Positions 10,201 through 23,374 of a DNA stretch of 64,000 nt are shown piece by piece. Below the pieces are notes generated by a model. It was not told the origin of the DNA, searched no databases, and saw only the letters and a program-made list of their open reading frames with translations. The stretch lies in contig JTDE01000894.1 in assembly GCA_014338405.1 (NCBI GenBank), positions 51,814 through 115,813 on the forward strand. Reading direction: 5' to 3'. Numbering within the stretch: the first letter of the stretch is position 1; each line of letters opens with the position of its first letter. The position numbers and the translations under genes are program-made. Origin of the DNA: Paragonimus skrjabini miyazakii. Lineage: Eukaryota; Platyhelminthes; Trematoda; Plagiorchiida; Troglotrematidae.

Positions 10201-13020
10201 TTGTCCCGTTTTATGACCGGCATCTCATTCATCCAAACCGGAAGGAAAATCTAGTTTTTCTGAGTCTCATCTTAGTTACAAGTGAAATTGGCTGAAAATT
10301 GGCTGTTACTTATTACATTGAGCTCGACTTTAGAAGATTCGTTAGCCTCAGCTGAACAACTGGAATTTGAAGCAGACTGTCTCGTATTGACATAATGTAT
10401 TCAACAAAACGGAAGCGTATGCATAGATAAAATATCTCCACACCTCCACCAGCTACCGTATGTTTCTCCAACTTCTCCCAAACATTTGCTCCCGCCATAA
10501 AACCTAACCATCTCATACTGCAAACGTAGCATGTTTGAGTGTAAGTGTCTATTTTTTGATGATTTGGTCGCAATTGCACATGTACTACTGTCTGTGCACC
10601 GTCGCGATATTATGACAGTAGTACCTCTTTTCTTTCCCTCGAGTACAATTGTTTTCAAAGTAATTAATGATAAGTTTAAATGTTTTAGCACAATTTTCAG
10701 CTCTATAATTTGACTGCTGTGAACAAATTTATACATTCGCTATCTATCGTCGAATAGGTCAAAATGCCAGCAGTAAAACGCGTACACTCGTCGGTAACCA
10801 ATACCATAGACACATTCTGTAATGTATCACGGTAAACGTAATGAACAGAAAATTTACAACTGGAAATTACATTCCAACCATTGTTTGTGACAGACAACAC
10901 CGACGGAAAGTGCTGGCGCGTGTATCTGTCTAGATCAGAACTAGTGACCGGTGACAACTTTGCCAGTAAATGACTTGTGGAACTAATTGATTTGAATAAA
11001 AGCGGCAGTCGATGTATGTAATCTACATATCCGGTGTTTGTAGCATCTATAAGCGCGATAGAGTGGTCATAAGTAGTCAAGTGATACACCATCTTCATAC
11101 TACGGGAAACTGAGATCGGTTACGTGCAAGCTAACGTATGAATCAAATCTAGTGGAAGATGTAGGTATATATTTAGCTAGGGCGAAATAAAGGAAGTAGG
11201 TCACGTCAGATAAAATATTGTTGCAAACATTTTGAACATTGTGAAACAATGAGAAAAAAAGAGCTCAACGAAGTGTATAGGGGGAATATCATTACGGAAT
11301 GATGGAATTTTTAGAGATTCAACAAAATTCGCAAAGCCATTCTGCAACAGATAAAAATATATCCAGTGAGGGAACAAACAGACTGGGTAATCCACTGATT
11401 AATTGATGTGCATTGGAGGGAGGTTTTAAATGTGTAAATTGGGACGAAAATTTTATGAGTGCTGAAACTATCAGCAACATGGAGTGAATTTATATCATGT
11501 TGTTACTCAAACCAATCATAAAATACTTTAAGGAACGAAGTCGAGATAGAAATATATTATGTACATAAAAGGATAAGCATCCTATCAAGTTCAAAATCTG
11601 AATTATTTTGATAGTTTAATATAGTGCTAATGATTCACGATGTGTTTGCGTGTACACTTGGTCAGGTTTACTTGTTTTCCGTGACCTACACCATTCTGGT
11701 TATCCTTCCTGTTCTAAAGCACCATGAACTCCAGTAAGTGAGGTATCCATTTTGAGAGTAGATGGAGAACAGCTCTGGACTGAAAAATCGATTAAATTCC
11801 GCAAAACACTTTTCGTGATGATCAATCCAATGAAATAGATCACGTTAAGTCACTTGCAAAGACCACTGAACATGTTGAGAAAGATCGGGGGGTAAACCTG
11901 TAACAATGCTGTGCCTAACCAAGACCGTAGTTCGAAGTTTTTCGGAGAGAAAACGTCAGTTAACGAGACCAGATGTCTTAAATCAGCCTACACCCCTTTC
12001 AGTCACCCAGGTCTCGTAAGTGCTCAAACTTTTGTTAAAAAATGAATGCGTTTCACAATAGTGGCAGCCTTCTTCTCAGCAAACCAGTGCGGAATGTGAA
12101 AAAGACGTTGATAATGAGACCATTTGTCGGTTCTTTGGACACTGATATATTCATAATACACCCCAACTCCAGAAATGTTTCCCACTAGGCCACTGAAAAC
12201 CATGTAACAAAAAGCCAATGAACCACCGAAACTAAAAGGGAGAAAGCAATACACGGGAGATCTAGATGACACATTAATAACTATCAACTGAGGGGATGAT
12301 TCATTCGAAGTAAACTTCCTTTAAATAAATCTTACAAAATGTCCTCAAAGCAGATAATCTCATGTTTCGCTTTATTACACTTTCGTGCATTTGACATAGA
12401 AAAAAACTTGATTTAGAATCGAAATCTTTGATGTCAGATTTCAACTATACAACGTGGAGAAAAACCAAGGTCTATCATTCAACGGACCTAGGGATAACTT
12501 TGACTATCGAGCCATCAAGAATCTGCAATACTAGATCACATAAACGTGGAGAATTTTCCATCTTCCTACAAAACAGGTTCGTCAATCACCCCCAGTTTGA
12601 TAGCTCCGAAGTTCCTTCCACCTAGGATTTTGAAATATCAGAAGCATATGACGTCGAAAATTTCAATTTCATTTGGAGTGTTCTCGTGTATTTTGTTCAA
12701 GAATAGCAGGACCAGAAGCAGGAAGAGGTAAATTGCAGTCTACTATCTCCCGTTTGTACACGGAATGCCCATACATGTGCAACGAACAGTTCAAGAGTGT
12801 AATTGTTTCGAATTAGAACGTAAGTTTAGTAATGTAAATCCTGGGTAGGATTTGGCTTAGTCACAACGGTTCACGCTGCTGAGCTTGGTACCGAGCTTGT
12901 GCTAGTTGCCACTATAATGGTGTTGCTCGAAGGTGCCTAGGATTCAAGTATTTTATTGGTAAGTAATAGGGGATTTAAAGTTACCGGAAATTTGGCTCAC
13001 TTTCCTGTCGCAATTATCAG
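10201..13020. other. Anonymous 2.8-kb stretch with an unidentified 131-codon frame
   Basis: The frame at 10703-11098 (-) is the most protein-like item. It has balanced composition and the minus strand has an acceptor-like 'CTCAGTTTCCCGTAG' just upstream. I see no domain, and a frame of this length is expected by chance in a window this size. A frame at 12504-12732 (+) ends at a good donor-like AG|GTAAAT but is otherwise unremarkable. Confidence 0.3.
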
Positions 13021-13304
13021 TGATCCGACAGGTTCCGAACTATAACTCAGTTAAATCATACAAGTTTGTGTTGTGGTCAGTAGGATATAGAACGGGATTT
13101 GTCACTCATCGTCCAGCTTCCACACAATTTTGGGGACAAATAAGTGGAACAGAAATGAGGAATTTTGGGAAAATCATAACTCTAATCAGTCGGTACGTTG
13201 AACAGTCGTACAAAGATTCCGAGTTTCGAAGTTTTATAGATCAGTTGCATTCCTGTTATTTTCTCCGTATTGGCTACAGCAGCAAGGATAGATTGAAAGG
13301 CTGA
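13021..13304 (+). CDS. Possible exon encoding a Tudor-type domain
   Basis: An acceptor-like 'CTTTCCTGTCGCAATTATCAG' ends at 13020. The frame behind it (94 codons) reads '...FVTHRPASTQFWGQISG' followed by 'FGKIITLISRYVEQSYKD'. Extended Tudor domains often show V-x-H-x-x-S/A-x-x-x-F-W/Y-x-Q, then a short stretch and an amphipathic helix 'L-xx-I-xx-Y', and the spacing here fits. Such domains bind methylarginine partners in piRNA and germ-granule proteins. A strong donor-like CG|GTACGT at 13191-13198 would end the exon inside the helix; otherwise the frame runs to TGA at 13302-13304. No companion exon was found, so this could be chance or a retained fragment. It is the only plausible host coding sequence I can name. 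Confidence 0.35.
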
Positions 13305-13394
13305 TGTTTAAAGTAATAACAAATCAGTTTACATAGATGAATAAGTAGACGAACAGATTTTCAACATACCGGTATCAGATCAGTGTCAGAAAAC

Positions 13395-13640
13395 TAGTGG
13401 TTGGTGATGACTTTGATGGATTCCAGCGTGAACTGTTCGAAGAATTCTGTTTCGGCAATCAACTTTCAGGGCCTTTGGTAAGAGGTTCCATATAACAGTG
13501 AAATTGGTGGATAATTGCGTCCGAATGTGAAACATTTGAGCTTCTCGCATGGCTTTGTAGTTTAACTGGTACAGCCTTTGCCATATCTGTTCCGCGCTGG
13601 TTCGTGTCCAGTTGAGGCCTAGACTTATCACAACTGGGTC
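13395..13640 (+). repeat. Family D tRNA-like short repeat, copy 1
   Basis: It shares order and wording with 50205-50400: 'TTTGATGGATTCC', then 'TCCGAATGTGAAA' / 'TCCAAACGTGAAA', then a tRNA-like head. The head has an A-box-like TAGTTTAACTGG (about 13558) and a B-box-like GGTTCGTGTCC (about 13602). That supports a tRNA-derived SINE with a 5' extension. The 132-codon minus frame over it is a by-product. Confidence 0.6.
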
Positions 13641-14639
13641 GCCCAAAAGTTTATTCAACTTTAGAATTTTCACAGAGGATTTAACACCCATTCCGGTGAT
13701 ACTGAGAAGGAAGGCAGTGTACTCGTCACCTTCTTTCCTGGTCTGACCCCAAGTTTCGTATTTCGAACTACTGGAAAAACACACTGGAAGTTACTGCTTG
13801 AAAACTAAACAAATCCACGACAGGTTCGGAAATACGCGATGTCATTGTGATATCGTTAACACTAGAATATGCAACGCATATTTCACTCTTCTATAAGTTA
13901 CATCCAGAGGTTTAAAATCCGAATAGTGTACAGACAAGGATATCACATTACTTACAATTTCACATTTAGTCGCGGTGGCCTCAGTACGGGGATGACTAAT
14001 CGTCCACTGGCCAGCTAGATTACAGGATAGTGGAATACTTAGTGGAAGATGATCAATGCACATGTTTATTCATATATGTTCGTAAACAATTCGTGTTCAC
14101 AGTGAGGCTGTCCGGGTAAGTAAGCGGTTGACCGATGTAGAACCGTTTCACATACAAGTGGTGGTTTACTCCGAATATCTAATATTTGCTCGTGTAGTTC
14201 GTTCGTTTATGGTTGCGTTTCTAACTTCTACCTGTCTCCCCTTTTTTATACCCAACACCCATACCCATACGGTGCCTGTACACATCAGGAGAGCGACACT
14301 GGTCCGGCGTAATCAGCCGAGCGCAACGGGTGGGGTAATCACCTGGGTGTTTGTTTGCTCAGACAGTGAGCACAGCATGGGACGACATGTGCATGTGTCA
14401 GGCCGAGAATATGACACTTCAATCAGGTTAGCCCGAATTTGGTGATCTTCTGACAGATCTTACACGTTAACCTACGATTATTGAACTGAACAGTAAGACT
14501 GGCTTTCTACGACACGCACGTTGATCCGAAAGATCCGTTTGTGAAAAACCAAGGTAAACGCACGCAGATTTTCTGTGACCCATGTCATTCCTGGAATTTA
14601 GCTTCAGCTGCGCCATGGACAGCATCCTGGGGTAATGTA
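13641..14639. other. Anonymous sequence
   Basis: Frames at 13842-14063 (-) and 14128-14445 (+) have no recognisable motif. Imperfect CCCATAC repeats near 14250-14270 are too short to call a satellite. Confidence 0.3.
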
Positions 14640-14890
14640 AACAACAGGGTGACTTTAAGGAATTGTTACAGACCGTTTGCCTGAGTGAGAAGCACATGTG
14701 CATATGGCAAGGTTCTTAGAATAGCAGCGCCTTAGTGAGATGAAGAATGGGGGGGAAAGCCATGTGGAACGTGACCCAGGTAAGTTTGACAAAGATTTTG
14801 CCGGCTACTTTGACGGATCAAGACAATCAGGTTTAATAGTTGATTTGCGACCTCACACTTATATAAGCTTCAGTTGTCAAGCTACCGAAG
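14640..14890 (+). repeat. Family F repeat, copy 1 (most diverged)
   Basis: It aligns with 23375-23775 from 'GTTACAGACCGTTTGCC' onward and then at the donor-like CCCAG|GTAAGTTTGAC (GT at 14780-14781), 'TTTGCCGGC' and 'AAGCTTCAGTTG'. The apparent exon reads 'ELLQTVCLSEK' here against 'EVAQIICQSER' in copy 3. Frame damage is heavy. Confidence 0.5.
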
Positions 14891-17800
14891 TTTTTTGTTT
14901 TTGTTGACTTTAAGCTCCACACTACGGGCTACCTTATACATGTAGGTTGATTGGCAACGTTGTCTAAATACTCGAGCTGATTTTTATCGACAACTTAGGG
15001 CCGACAATGCTAAATTTGTCACATTTGAGTTTGCAGAGTGTTAGTGACCGAAGTAGTGACCGTCTCTTTGGGTATGCACTATATATACCCATGTGTGTAC
15101 CTAGCAACCGCCACACAGACCATTAGAATCAGCGATCGCTCGTCATCTCCTACAGACCCAACACCAAGTGGATCCCATGCAGGCAGTCGCAGCTGATTAC
15201 GCACCTGATAAACCCCAGTTGTTGCTATGTCCTGAGGCAATTACTCTGAGACGTTGGTGTCCACCTCTGTGTGCAGGAAGACACTTTTGTTAGTTTGCCA
15301 CTCCCATGGTAATTATGCTATTGACTGATTAGCGGATAGATCCGCCGTATGTTTAGTTTCACATTTCACCCCTGTTTTCCGTCTTATAGTCTCCTGTTTT
15401 ATAGTACGCACTTGATAAGATCCATGGGAATTTGCCAGGTTATAAATCGTGCGCACTTACTTTTTTGACTGTTCTATTGAAATTCGTTTCGGGAAAATAC
15501 TGCTTTATATAATATCAATTTTATGTTAGAAACCTCAATGTCAGTGAACATTTGATGCAGTCAAATGTTCATTTTATTGCTTACCTCGTAAAACCAAAAG
15601 ACAAAAATGTACTATGAATTGATCATGAAAATTTAACGAGCTATCGGAGCACTCCAGGAATAATCGCACAAGTATGGGAATTTGAAGTTCTTTAGCCCGA
15701 ATGTTGTCGCGTTCTTGGTTGTCAACGTTTCCTCCGACAAACTACAGTAAGCCAAGGGGGGATCATCAGCAATGAAAACGCTTTTTTTACTCGTTGTAAG
15801 TCAGTAAGGACTTTGGCAACCTGGACATGAAATTGTCTACAACTGTCTGCGGGATATTTCTCAGTTCGTTATGGAGATGTAAAAAATTAATGACTGATCG
15901 TGATTAGTTAGAGTAGTTTTAACTTACACTGTGACAACGAAGTCATCCTTTAAATGCATAAAGTCCCTGAATTTTAGATGTTAACAAAGTCTATGGCATC
16001 TTGCATCTTTTTTTGACAGCAAGGGTATCACCATGTTTTTTAGTTCCTCAGATAAACTTTAACACGTTTTCGTCGGCCTCACTGAATTCTACTTCGCTCG
16101 TAGGTGACACTTATTTTGAGACAACCCACTTACAACGCGTCCTATGATAGCAGCCTTGTTCGATATGACTTTTTAAATGTTCCTTTAGGATGTACCCATC
16201 GCAAGTGTAATCATAAACAAGTCATAACTGCCTCTTACTCTTTCCACCTAAAAAACCTTGGAATCATCTATTCCCGGTAGATCAGGAGATAAATTGCATC
16301 CATCCAATCAGCACTGGATAGATGTCAGTGCTATGCACTCACGTGGACTTGGAAGCGAGGTGACATAAAAAATAAAACAACGAACCAGCGCCTACGTACA
16401 TGATTGCCCAATCTCAACAGCTAAATTGTCTTACAAACATGTGATTAGTGACAGATGTGTTATATTGTGCAGCCATGCTCGCGGGAGTAGTGTGAAGGGG
16501 CTTTAATAATGAGAGTGTGAATGCTATGAGATATGTTACGTTTCAAGATGGTATATTTTAAGGACAATAAACCACAAGAAATGTATAGAGTGGGATGAGG
16601 GAACTATAAAAAGGAACAAATGTTATGGGTTCCACACTGCATACGTATGAGTGTATTTACTCAACTATTCACCTAAGTAAGTATATATAATATTGTGATA
16701 CATACATATATACACTGTACAGAATCCAAATATCACTGCATTATACGTTGTTCAGTCGAAGGCATTACATGCGGGCAGTGCAAAGATACAGTTTATTGAC
16801 GACATTGTCTGATTTCATTCGAAAGCATGCGAACACTTTGCTGAAGAATTCTTCAGATTCATCCGAATTTTTGTCCAAGCCGGTCACAGTTTCACACGCA
16901 AGCTCCTGCAGTTTCAAATCCATGCGTACAATACTTATGGGATAATTTATCAGGGCGAAATTTTAGTGGATCCCGAACGAATTTCCCTAGCTGGAGGCTA
17001 ATCATTTAGCGTTATGGACTTTCCGTTACAACAGTGGTGCGTCAATGAATAAAACATCTTGCGGTTCAATTTTCATTCAGTCAACGTGGATCATAAAAAC
17101 AAAAAGCTCTTTTTAGTGTTGCTCAACACATGATGACTTTCAGCGATTGCAAAACAATCTCTTTTTCTGAATCATACACACTTAAAGCAAACGAAAAAAA
17201 TCATAAATATGAGAAACTGCTCATTTGCCTGTCAAAATAATCGTTACATTGGTTTTGCTTAGAGCTTGAACAAATAGTTCGGGTGTGATATAATTCTTGT
17301 CTTTACGACAGACAGATTATTGATATGAACGTAGACATCCACAACAGAATCTATCACATGGTGAACACCTACCGGATAATTTCACATACGCAATACGATG
17401 AGTTGTGAATGTCAATAAACAAGATGCACGTTCAATTGGTGAGAAAAAATCTAACGATCAAAGTTGGAGTATTGTTTTGTTGAGTATAACTTATACTTTT
17501 ACTGGCAAACGGAAAAGCGTCAAACTTGTTGCGGACTGACTGAAAAACGAGACTTTAAATAAACATGCGTCTTTACTGTAGTTCAAACTGAATACAGGTG
17601 GCAAGTAAATAGTCCTCTGTTGAACTTTCCAGCTGATCTCCAAACAGTCATGCGATGGTTGGCATTCAAGTTTCAAGTATAAAACTCTGAAGTACGCAAG
17701 AATTCCACTTATAAACTATATCTCATAAATATTTATCAGTAGACAGTTATCCAGTCAATTACAGATCTACTGTGTAAACGTTCCCAGGAAAACAAATTGG

Positions 17801-18339
17801 CTCGCCTTGCCAAGATATTAACGTTTTCACACATCAGAAGGTATCGGAAAACAGCTACCATATCATGCTCAGTTTTTCTGGGTCATCTTGTACTAAACTT
17901 CGAATGTTTTCTCGCTTTTCTATGGTTGATCAAGCAAACGAAGGGAAACAGTCATCGTAGGTTACTGATATGTGTCCATTAAGTGTTCCATTAAGATAGG
18001 CCCTTCAACCGGGTCTCCTTGTAAACGAGCACGAGGCCAACAACAAACGATAGAATGCGCACGAAATTTGCTCCTTCGAGATGAAGTGACGAATCACTGC
18101 CGTCTCTTCTGTTTACTGAGGAGATGAACACAACCAAAGCTATGATTGCATTAGAATAGATCAACCTCAAAACCGAAGAAGTCATGCCCCGATGGCCTCA
18201 AACAACGCCACATTAAAAATGACTCCGAAGTAGTGAGCCAATGTGACAAAAAAGACGACTGAAGTAAAGTTTCGGTTATAAGTGGTTACTGTCGAGCATT
18301 TTGAAATTTCGATTTGTGTGAAGTGAACATCCATAACAG
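14891..18339. other. Anonymous 3.4-kb stretch
   Basis: No frame above 65 codons and no recognised repeat. It contains an AT-rich TATATA-bearing patch at about 16678-16720 and a perfect hairpin at 15545-15571, listed separately. Confidence 0.4.
15545..15571. repeat. Perfect 11-bp inverted repeat with 5-nt loop
   Basis: TGAACATTTGA, loop TGCAG, then the exact reverse complement, followed by a T-rich run. It stands alone in anonymous sequence and no function can be assigned. Confidence 0.8.
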
Positions 18340-18510
18340 CTCAGCAAAGTCTTTACTTTCAAGCAAGCCTTCTGCCGGCTTCCTTTCGAAAAGATGCACT
18401 ACACTCTAGTTTCGTTTTTGCGAAATCTCAAACGCTGTGTATGACCTTGTCCAGATTAAAAGTTATGCCTACATTCGAGTGTATGACAGACGGTCATACT
18501 AACCACTGTA
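18340..18510 (-). repeat. Family B repeat, degraded partial copy
   Basis: The string from 'GCCGGCTTCCTTTCGAAAAGATGCACTACAC' to 'CCTTGTCCAGAT' follows the B consensus (compare 50690-50765). The tRNA-like head to its right is barely recognisable. Confidence 0.5.
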
Positions 18511-20757
18511 AAGCTGACATCACATAGAATATGTCGAAATAATTACTTTCAGATATTCAGCCGCAGTCATTTTTGAGTCACTTTTGGGGTACGTGATCGT
18601 CCCAGTGGGAAACATTGGTCATCCGTGATGGTCTCGAACATGTCCGACACCCACGTGGTGACGTCATGCTTTTAACGCAAAAACGTCTGATCAAGCAGTG
18701 TGAAATGAAAAAGTCCTGAACAGGATAAGTAAGTTTGGTCTGACGGGGACATGACGATTTTATTCAAACAAGCCAGACAAACGGAATTTATTTTAGGTAG
18801 AGTGGAATTTCGGTTCGTCCTAAAAATAATGACAGAAATATCAGGCTAGTTCTTTCGACAGTCAAGCATTCTTCATCAATTTCACGGTAAAGAGGAGGTT
18901 AAAACATAATCACGCTGGTACAAACAACAAATTCTTTTGGGAATCCTTCGGAACTTTTCCCATATAGGCCAGCATTAATAAAGTGCGTAAATCTCAATAA
19001 ATCAAACAAACCTCACAGTTATTGCAGCCACACTTTCACTTAGAAAAGTGCCTATCATGCCTCTGAACATAGTAGACTAGACGAAGGCGATCAGTTTCAA
19101 CTTCGTTAACAGTGAGAAGAACGGTTGCCCACAAGACTTACTCAGACAACCAAGTAATGAACAGAAAAGTTATAATCACTGCAGCATACAAAAAATTTTG
19201 CGTAAGCAAAGCACCTTGCGGGAATAATTTAGAGATGTGTACAGGTTTGGTATATCAAAAGCCCATTTAAACCAGAGCAGTTATTGGACATTTGAGAGCG
19301 AGACTCTAACAAATTGGGGGTGTTTGTGATTAAGGAGATAGGAGAACTCAGCAACCACAAGAGTACCAAAGTGAATAGGTGAACTCGTTTAGAATGAGAA
19401 CACCCAACACGCTACGAATATACCTCAGCCTGCAAACTAAAAACAGCTAGCTTGTGGTAGTACTGCAGCTTCAGTCTACCGGGATGTTATTGATGATCAG
19501 ATTAGTCGTGGTGTCGACTTGATCTCTTGAGTGTATGCATCAAGTTTACGCCTGGATTCTTTGGATGTTCCTCGTTGGACGTACTCGAACGTCGATTGAG
19601 TGTTAACTCCAAATCAAACGGCTCATCTGTAACTGTTGTTTTAGCAAGCTGCCTCTGAAGTGGCGCTTTTTGCCAAACATAAAAACATTTTACAAAGGGA
19701 ATGCTGGGTTTATGATATATCTCATATGCACAGATTACGTCACCTTTGACAAGTCAGTAAACATGGAAAATCGATTCAGTTTAAACAAGTCGTTTAGGTA
19801 CGATGGAGTACTAAGTATACTAATCTATTTTACTGTCCGTTGTTGAATCCGCTCACTCAGGTTAGCAGTTCTTATGGCACTCGGCAGACAAGCTTAGATA
19901 CTTAACTCAAGCTATAGGTGCACTTATGGTTTGTACATCATAAATAATTTTCAGGACAACATTTGCTAGCCATTCGAGTAAACAGCCCATGTATAGAGTT
20001 GGCTTTCGTAACCACTGAAATCGAGTTTGGGAAAGAGTACGGTCGTTTGATAGGATTGTTACAAGATCTCTCTGAGGTATAGTATTATTCATCTTGCTAC
20101 CTCCAAGATTGTACTCGATATAGAACGAATGTTGAGGGTACGTCATCTTACAATTTGTTCGGGTCACGGGAAGCTCATTCTCAACAGCCTAGTGTTGAAA
20201 CTGGTCCAACAGATTGATACCCAGTCTGTAGTCATTATTGAAAACCGATCGGCGATGGGAAACAAGGACTCAGAGCGTTGACTCTCGTGTATTTGTACCG
20301 ATCTTGGAAAGTAGAGTGTACACGTCAGGCTAGCAAAGCACGGGGCGAGCTTGTTATTGTAGCCCCGGGACGGATATTACAAAAAGGATACCTTGACTAA
20401 AACAAAGGTGGGTAAAAAACCAAAATCAGCAAAAGTGTACAAGTGAATGCGGCTATCAAAAAGATAACTTACTATAGTCGCTACACTAGCGGTGCAAAAC
20501 GTTCAACTCCTTCTTCGGCTTCTTAATAGCTGTAGTACTGCCCAATATGCCCCGGATTTGTGCACTATTGTCAAGCAGTAACAACACGAGTTGGAAACTG
20601 ACTGGATTTCCAACATGAACTTAAGCAATAATGGTCTTAGGAAGGAACACATGCTGCGTTCTATGTGGCGCAGCGAGCAATCACTTTTCAGTGAATCACT
20701 TCGGTTATTCCTAACACAGTCCGTTTTATCGATGACTAGTCGGGGATTTGGTTAATT
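18511..20757. other. Anonymous sequence
   Basis: The longest frame is 86 codons at 19907-20167 (-), with no motif. No repeat family defined in this window recurs here. Confidence 0.35.
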
Positions 20758-21065
20758 TCAAGTTGAACATTACCCACAATTGAACGCAGCTGTCGCATTT
20801 CCATAGACTTCCAATCGGCCCATTTCGAAAAGAAGCAATAGACTCGAGTTTTGCTCTCATTAGAGCTCATCAGTAATGCATATCATTGCAACTGCCGGGA
20901 CTAGAACTTCGACCACACTGTTTATGAGGCAACCGTGTTTACGACTGCGCCATTGATCTCACATTAGGTAAGACCGAATTATCATATGTGAACACCCAAC
21001 CACTTTCGATTGTGAGTAATGATCAGGTTTCCCGATCGTCTCAAGAGGAGATATAATTAGTAAAC
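20758..21065 (-). repeat. Family B repeat with clear A/B-box-like head
   Basis: It runs from 'AGTTGAACATTACCC' to about 'GAGATATAATTAG'. On the minus strand the head reads TGGCGCAGTCG (complement of 20942-20952) and, about 40 bases on, a B-box-like GAAGTTCTAGTCC (complement of 20898-20910), the spacing of a tRNA-derived pol III promoter. Further minus-strand landmarks are 'GAGCTCTAATGAGAGC' and 'TCGAAATGGGCC'. Confidence 0.7.
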
Positions 21066-22495
21066 GCTGGATAACAAAAAGCTGCATTCATGAAGAGAAC
21101 AGATTTACACATTCGTGGAAGACAGACGGAAAGTTAGCAATTTTCCCACAGAAACTGATATATATTCAGTTGTTTCTGATTTAAACGCACCATTCATGGA
21201 CTCTGGAGAAGAATTTTGCAGGTGTTACCAAAACGGTAAGCGAAGCATGATATTTCTGAGTTTTTGGCCATGTTATCCAGACGTGTCGTTCCACTTCATA
21301 GTCACTTATTTTTTGAGAAACGTTGACGAATCCGTTAAAACGTGTACAACAAAAAACGCCATCTCATACTCTGTTTTTTAAAAGAATCAGTCAACGACAA
21401 AGGAATTATTTTTCGTGCAACTAAGGTGAAACGTACGTGGTGTTTGCTTTGACCTCCATCCATACAAAATTATTACATTTGTTGTCCAGAATGAATAAAG
21501 GTAAACATAATTTGTTGCTGTACGATTAACAGTATTCATATTCGGCAAACGACCCCCTTTGATGAATAAATTGAACCTGTTTCGGCATGCTATTGAAATA
21601 AGAATCGGTTCAAAACAAGTACAACAGAAATCATCAGAAAGATTGTACGAGTATAGAACAAACTGTTCAAAAGTTGTGGAAATTATACAAGGCTTATTGG
21701 AAGCAGACTCCCAAAAATGACAACCAATACAGAGGACAGTCTTCTTCTTTATCTTGAACCACGCTGCACAAACTACGTCGTTTTCATTTCTGAACACGAG
21801 CTATGCCGACGATAGAACAACAGGATTAAAATGTTCAGGAATGCAAGAAACATTTCAGTCTCAACCGAAGTTTATGAGGAAAGAAGATCGCAGTAAATCA
21901 TACAAGGCCGTAAACGGATAAGTGAAATTTGGAGTCATTTTATATGAACGGAAGAATTGAGATCTACTCAGCTGAAGTTTGATGGAGAGATCCAGTTTAG
22001 GAGAATAAAGTGCCAATCACCAGTAGAGAAGCAAAATCATCCTACTGACCAAGGAGACAGACAGACACATAACAGGCCAGCATTATGAATGAATGAAAGA
22101 GATGATGCTATCCGATTGCAGGTAAGCGTCATTTAGATGAGAGTATTGCAATAACTTGGAATATCATGTGACGACTTGAAACAGTGGCTTGTTCCAGACT
22201 ACATCGTGTAAAGGTAGTTGAACAACTTAAATCGGAACAAACATTTCAGTGAACTATTTGTTCGTCAAAACAAAAATCCTAGTAAAAAACCCGGGACAAT
22301 CCTGATTACAAATTAGAAATAGCATATATTCTCTCTGATCACACTAATCTCAAAGAAACACCAAAACGATCCAGAGCACTATATTAATTACTTACGTCAA
22401 TAAATGAACCAAAATTGCGACACGAAGAGCTGCCCAAGTAATCAGAAGATGACATGACAGCATGCTTTCTTGGGACCATTATGCACACATACTAG
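21066..22495. other. Anonymous sequence with two unidentified frames
   Basis: 21115-21381 (+) has a coding-like acidic stretch that meets a donor-like CG|GTAAGC at about 21235. 21387-21797 (-) is a 136-codon, cysteine-containing frame. Neither shows a domain I know, and both are within chance length. Confidence 0.25.
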
Positions 22496-22819
22496 TGTTG
22501 TGAGCCAAGAACGTGGATGGCACAAGGGTTATTTATTCGAGAAAGCAACGAGTGGGTTATGCGTTTCAACAGGACATCAAACAAAAATACTCATCTGCAT
22601 ACGGTACTGAGCCCAGACGGTCACGGTTGCCACAAACGTCAATGCTCAGTTCCTTTACGTTCCCCTACGTACCAAGAACTATTTCATGCGACGCTGCACT
22701 CCGATGTTTCTTCCCGTATTTTTCTTGCAATTACCTCAATGTCAAAATCTATGCTATGGCGCCCACTACTGACTAGCAGTGGTATGAGTAGTACAGCATG
22801 ATCGCTCCTCCTATTTATA
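22496..22819 (+). mobile_element. Family A element, copy 2
   Basis: TGTTGTGAGCCAAGAACG at the left and CTATTTATA at the right, flanked by perfect 4-bp CTAG duplications (22492-22495 and 22820-22823). It is very similar to copy 1, including 'CATCTGCATACGGTACTGAG' inside. A second, older family member abuts it. The short frames over it are shared with copy 1 only because the DNA is repeated. Confidence 0.85.
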
Positions 22820-22823
22820 CTAG

Positions 22824-23080
22824 TGTTGTGGGCCAAGATCGCAGAAAATCAACACATGGGGCATGTGCATCAACACAACCTCAAAAACATTCACTTACAC
22901 GTAACACAGATTCGGAGACGCCACTTACCAATGTCCAGTTCAGGCATGGAAACGCAGCGTTCCATATCAGCGTTCAATCCAATATTCCTTTTATTTCCCC
23001 TCAGGCACTTCAGTACCTAAATGTGTGCCTTTGCCTGATTACTGAGCAGTGGTGTGAGTAGTACGGTGTGACCGTTCATA
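22824..23080 (+). mobile_element. Family A element, copy 3 (diverged, abutting copy 2)
   Basis: It begins TGTTGTGGGCCAAGATCG, diverges internally, then returns to consensus at 'GAGCAGTGGTGTGAGTAGTAC'. Flanks are CTAG (22820-22823, shared with copy 2) and CTAA (23081-23084). The greater divergence suggests it was present before copy 2 landed in its left flank. Confidence 0.65.
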
Positions 23081-23374
23081 CTAACTATGCTAATAAAGTT
23101 GGTAGACTTTTTTGTCTCAACTTTAAGTTGTTGAGGAAGGTTTCGTCTTTGTATGTAGCCCGCCCACATACGTGTCAGTTAGAATATGACCCAGTATTCC
23201 ATTGTATACAGAAGATGGTACAAGGGACAAAATGCACTCAAGTCATATGGGCTACTTACAACAACCACCGATGAAGACGTCGTTGGATTTTCACTTGGTT
23301 TGTCCCATCAGTTAATATGGATAGCCGAAAACCCCACTGGTTGTTTAGCCAAAAAAATATTTGCCAACTGATAT

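Noticed and set aside
10703..11098. 131-codon minus-strand frame as a host gene
   Set aside because: Coding-like composition but no motif, only a weak acceptor-like site and no clear donor. Kept only as a note.
13386..13784. 132-codon minus-strand frame as a gene, supported by similarity to a frame at 50207-50401
   Set aside because: Both lie over family D. The resemblance comes from the repeat, and the tRNA-like boxes are on the plus strand.
21387..21797. 136-codon Cys-containing minus-strand frame as a secreted protein
   Set aside because: No signal peptide at the start, irregular cysteine spacing, and a length explainable by chance.
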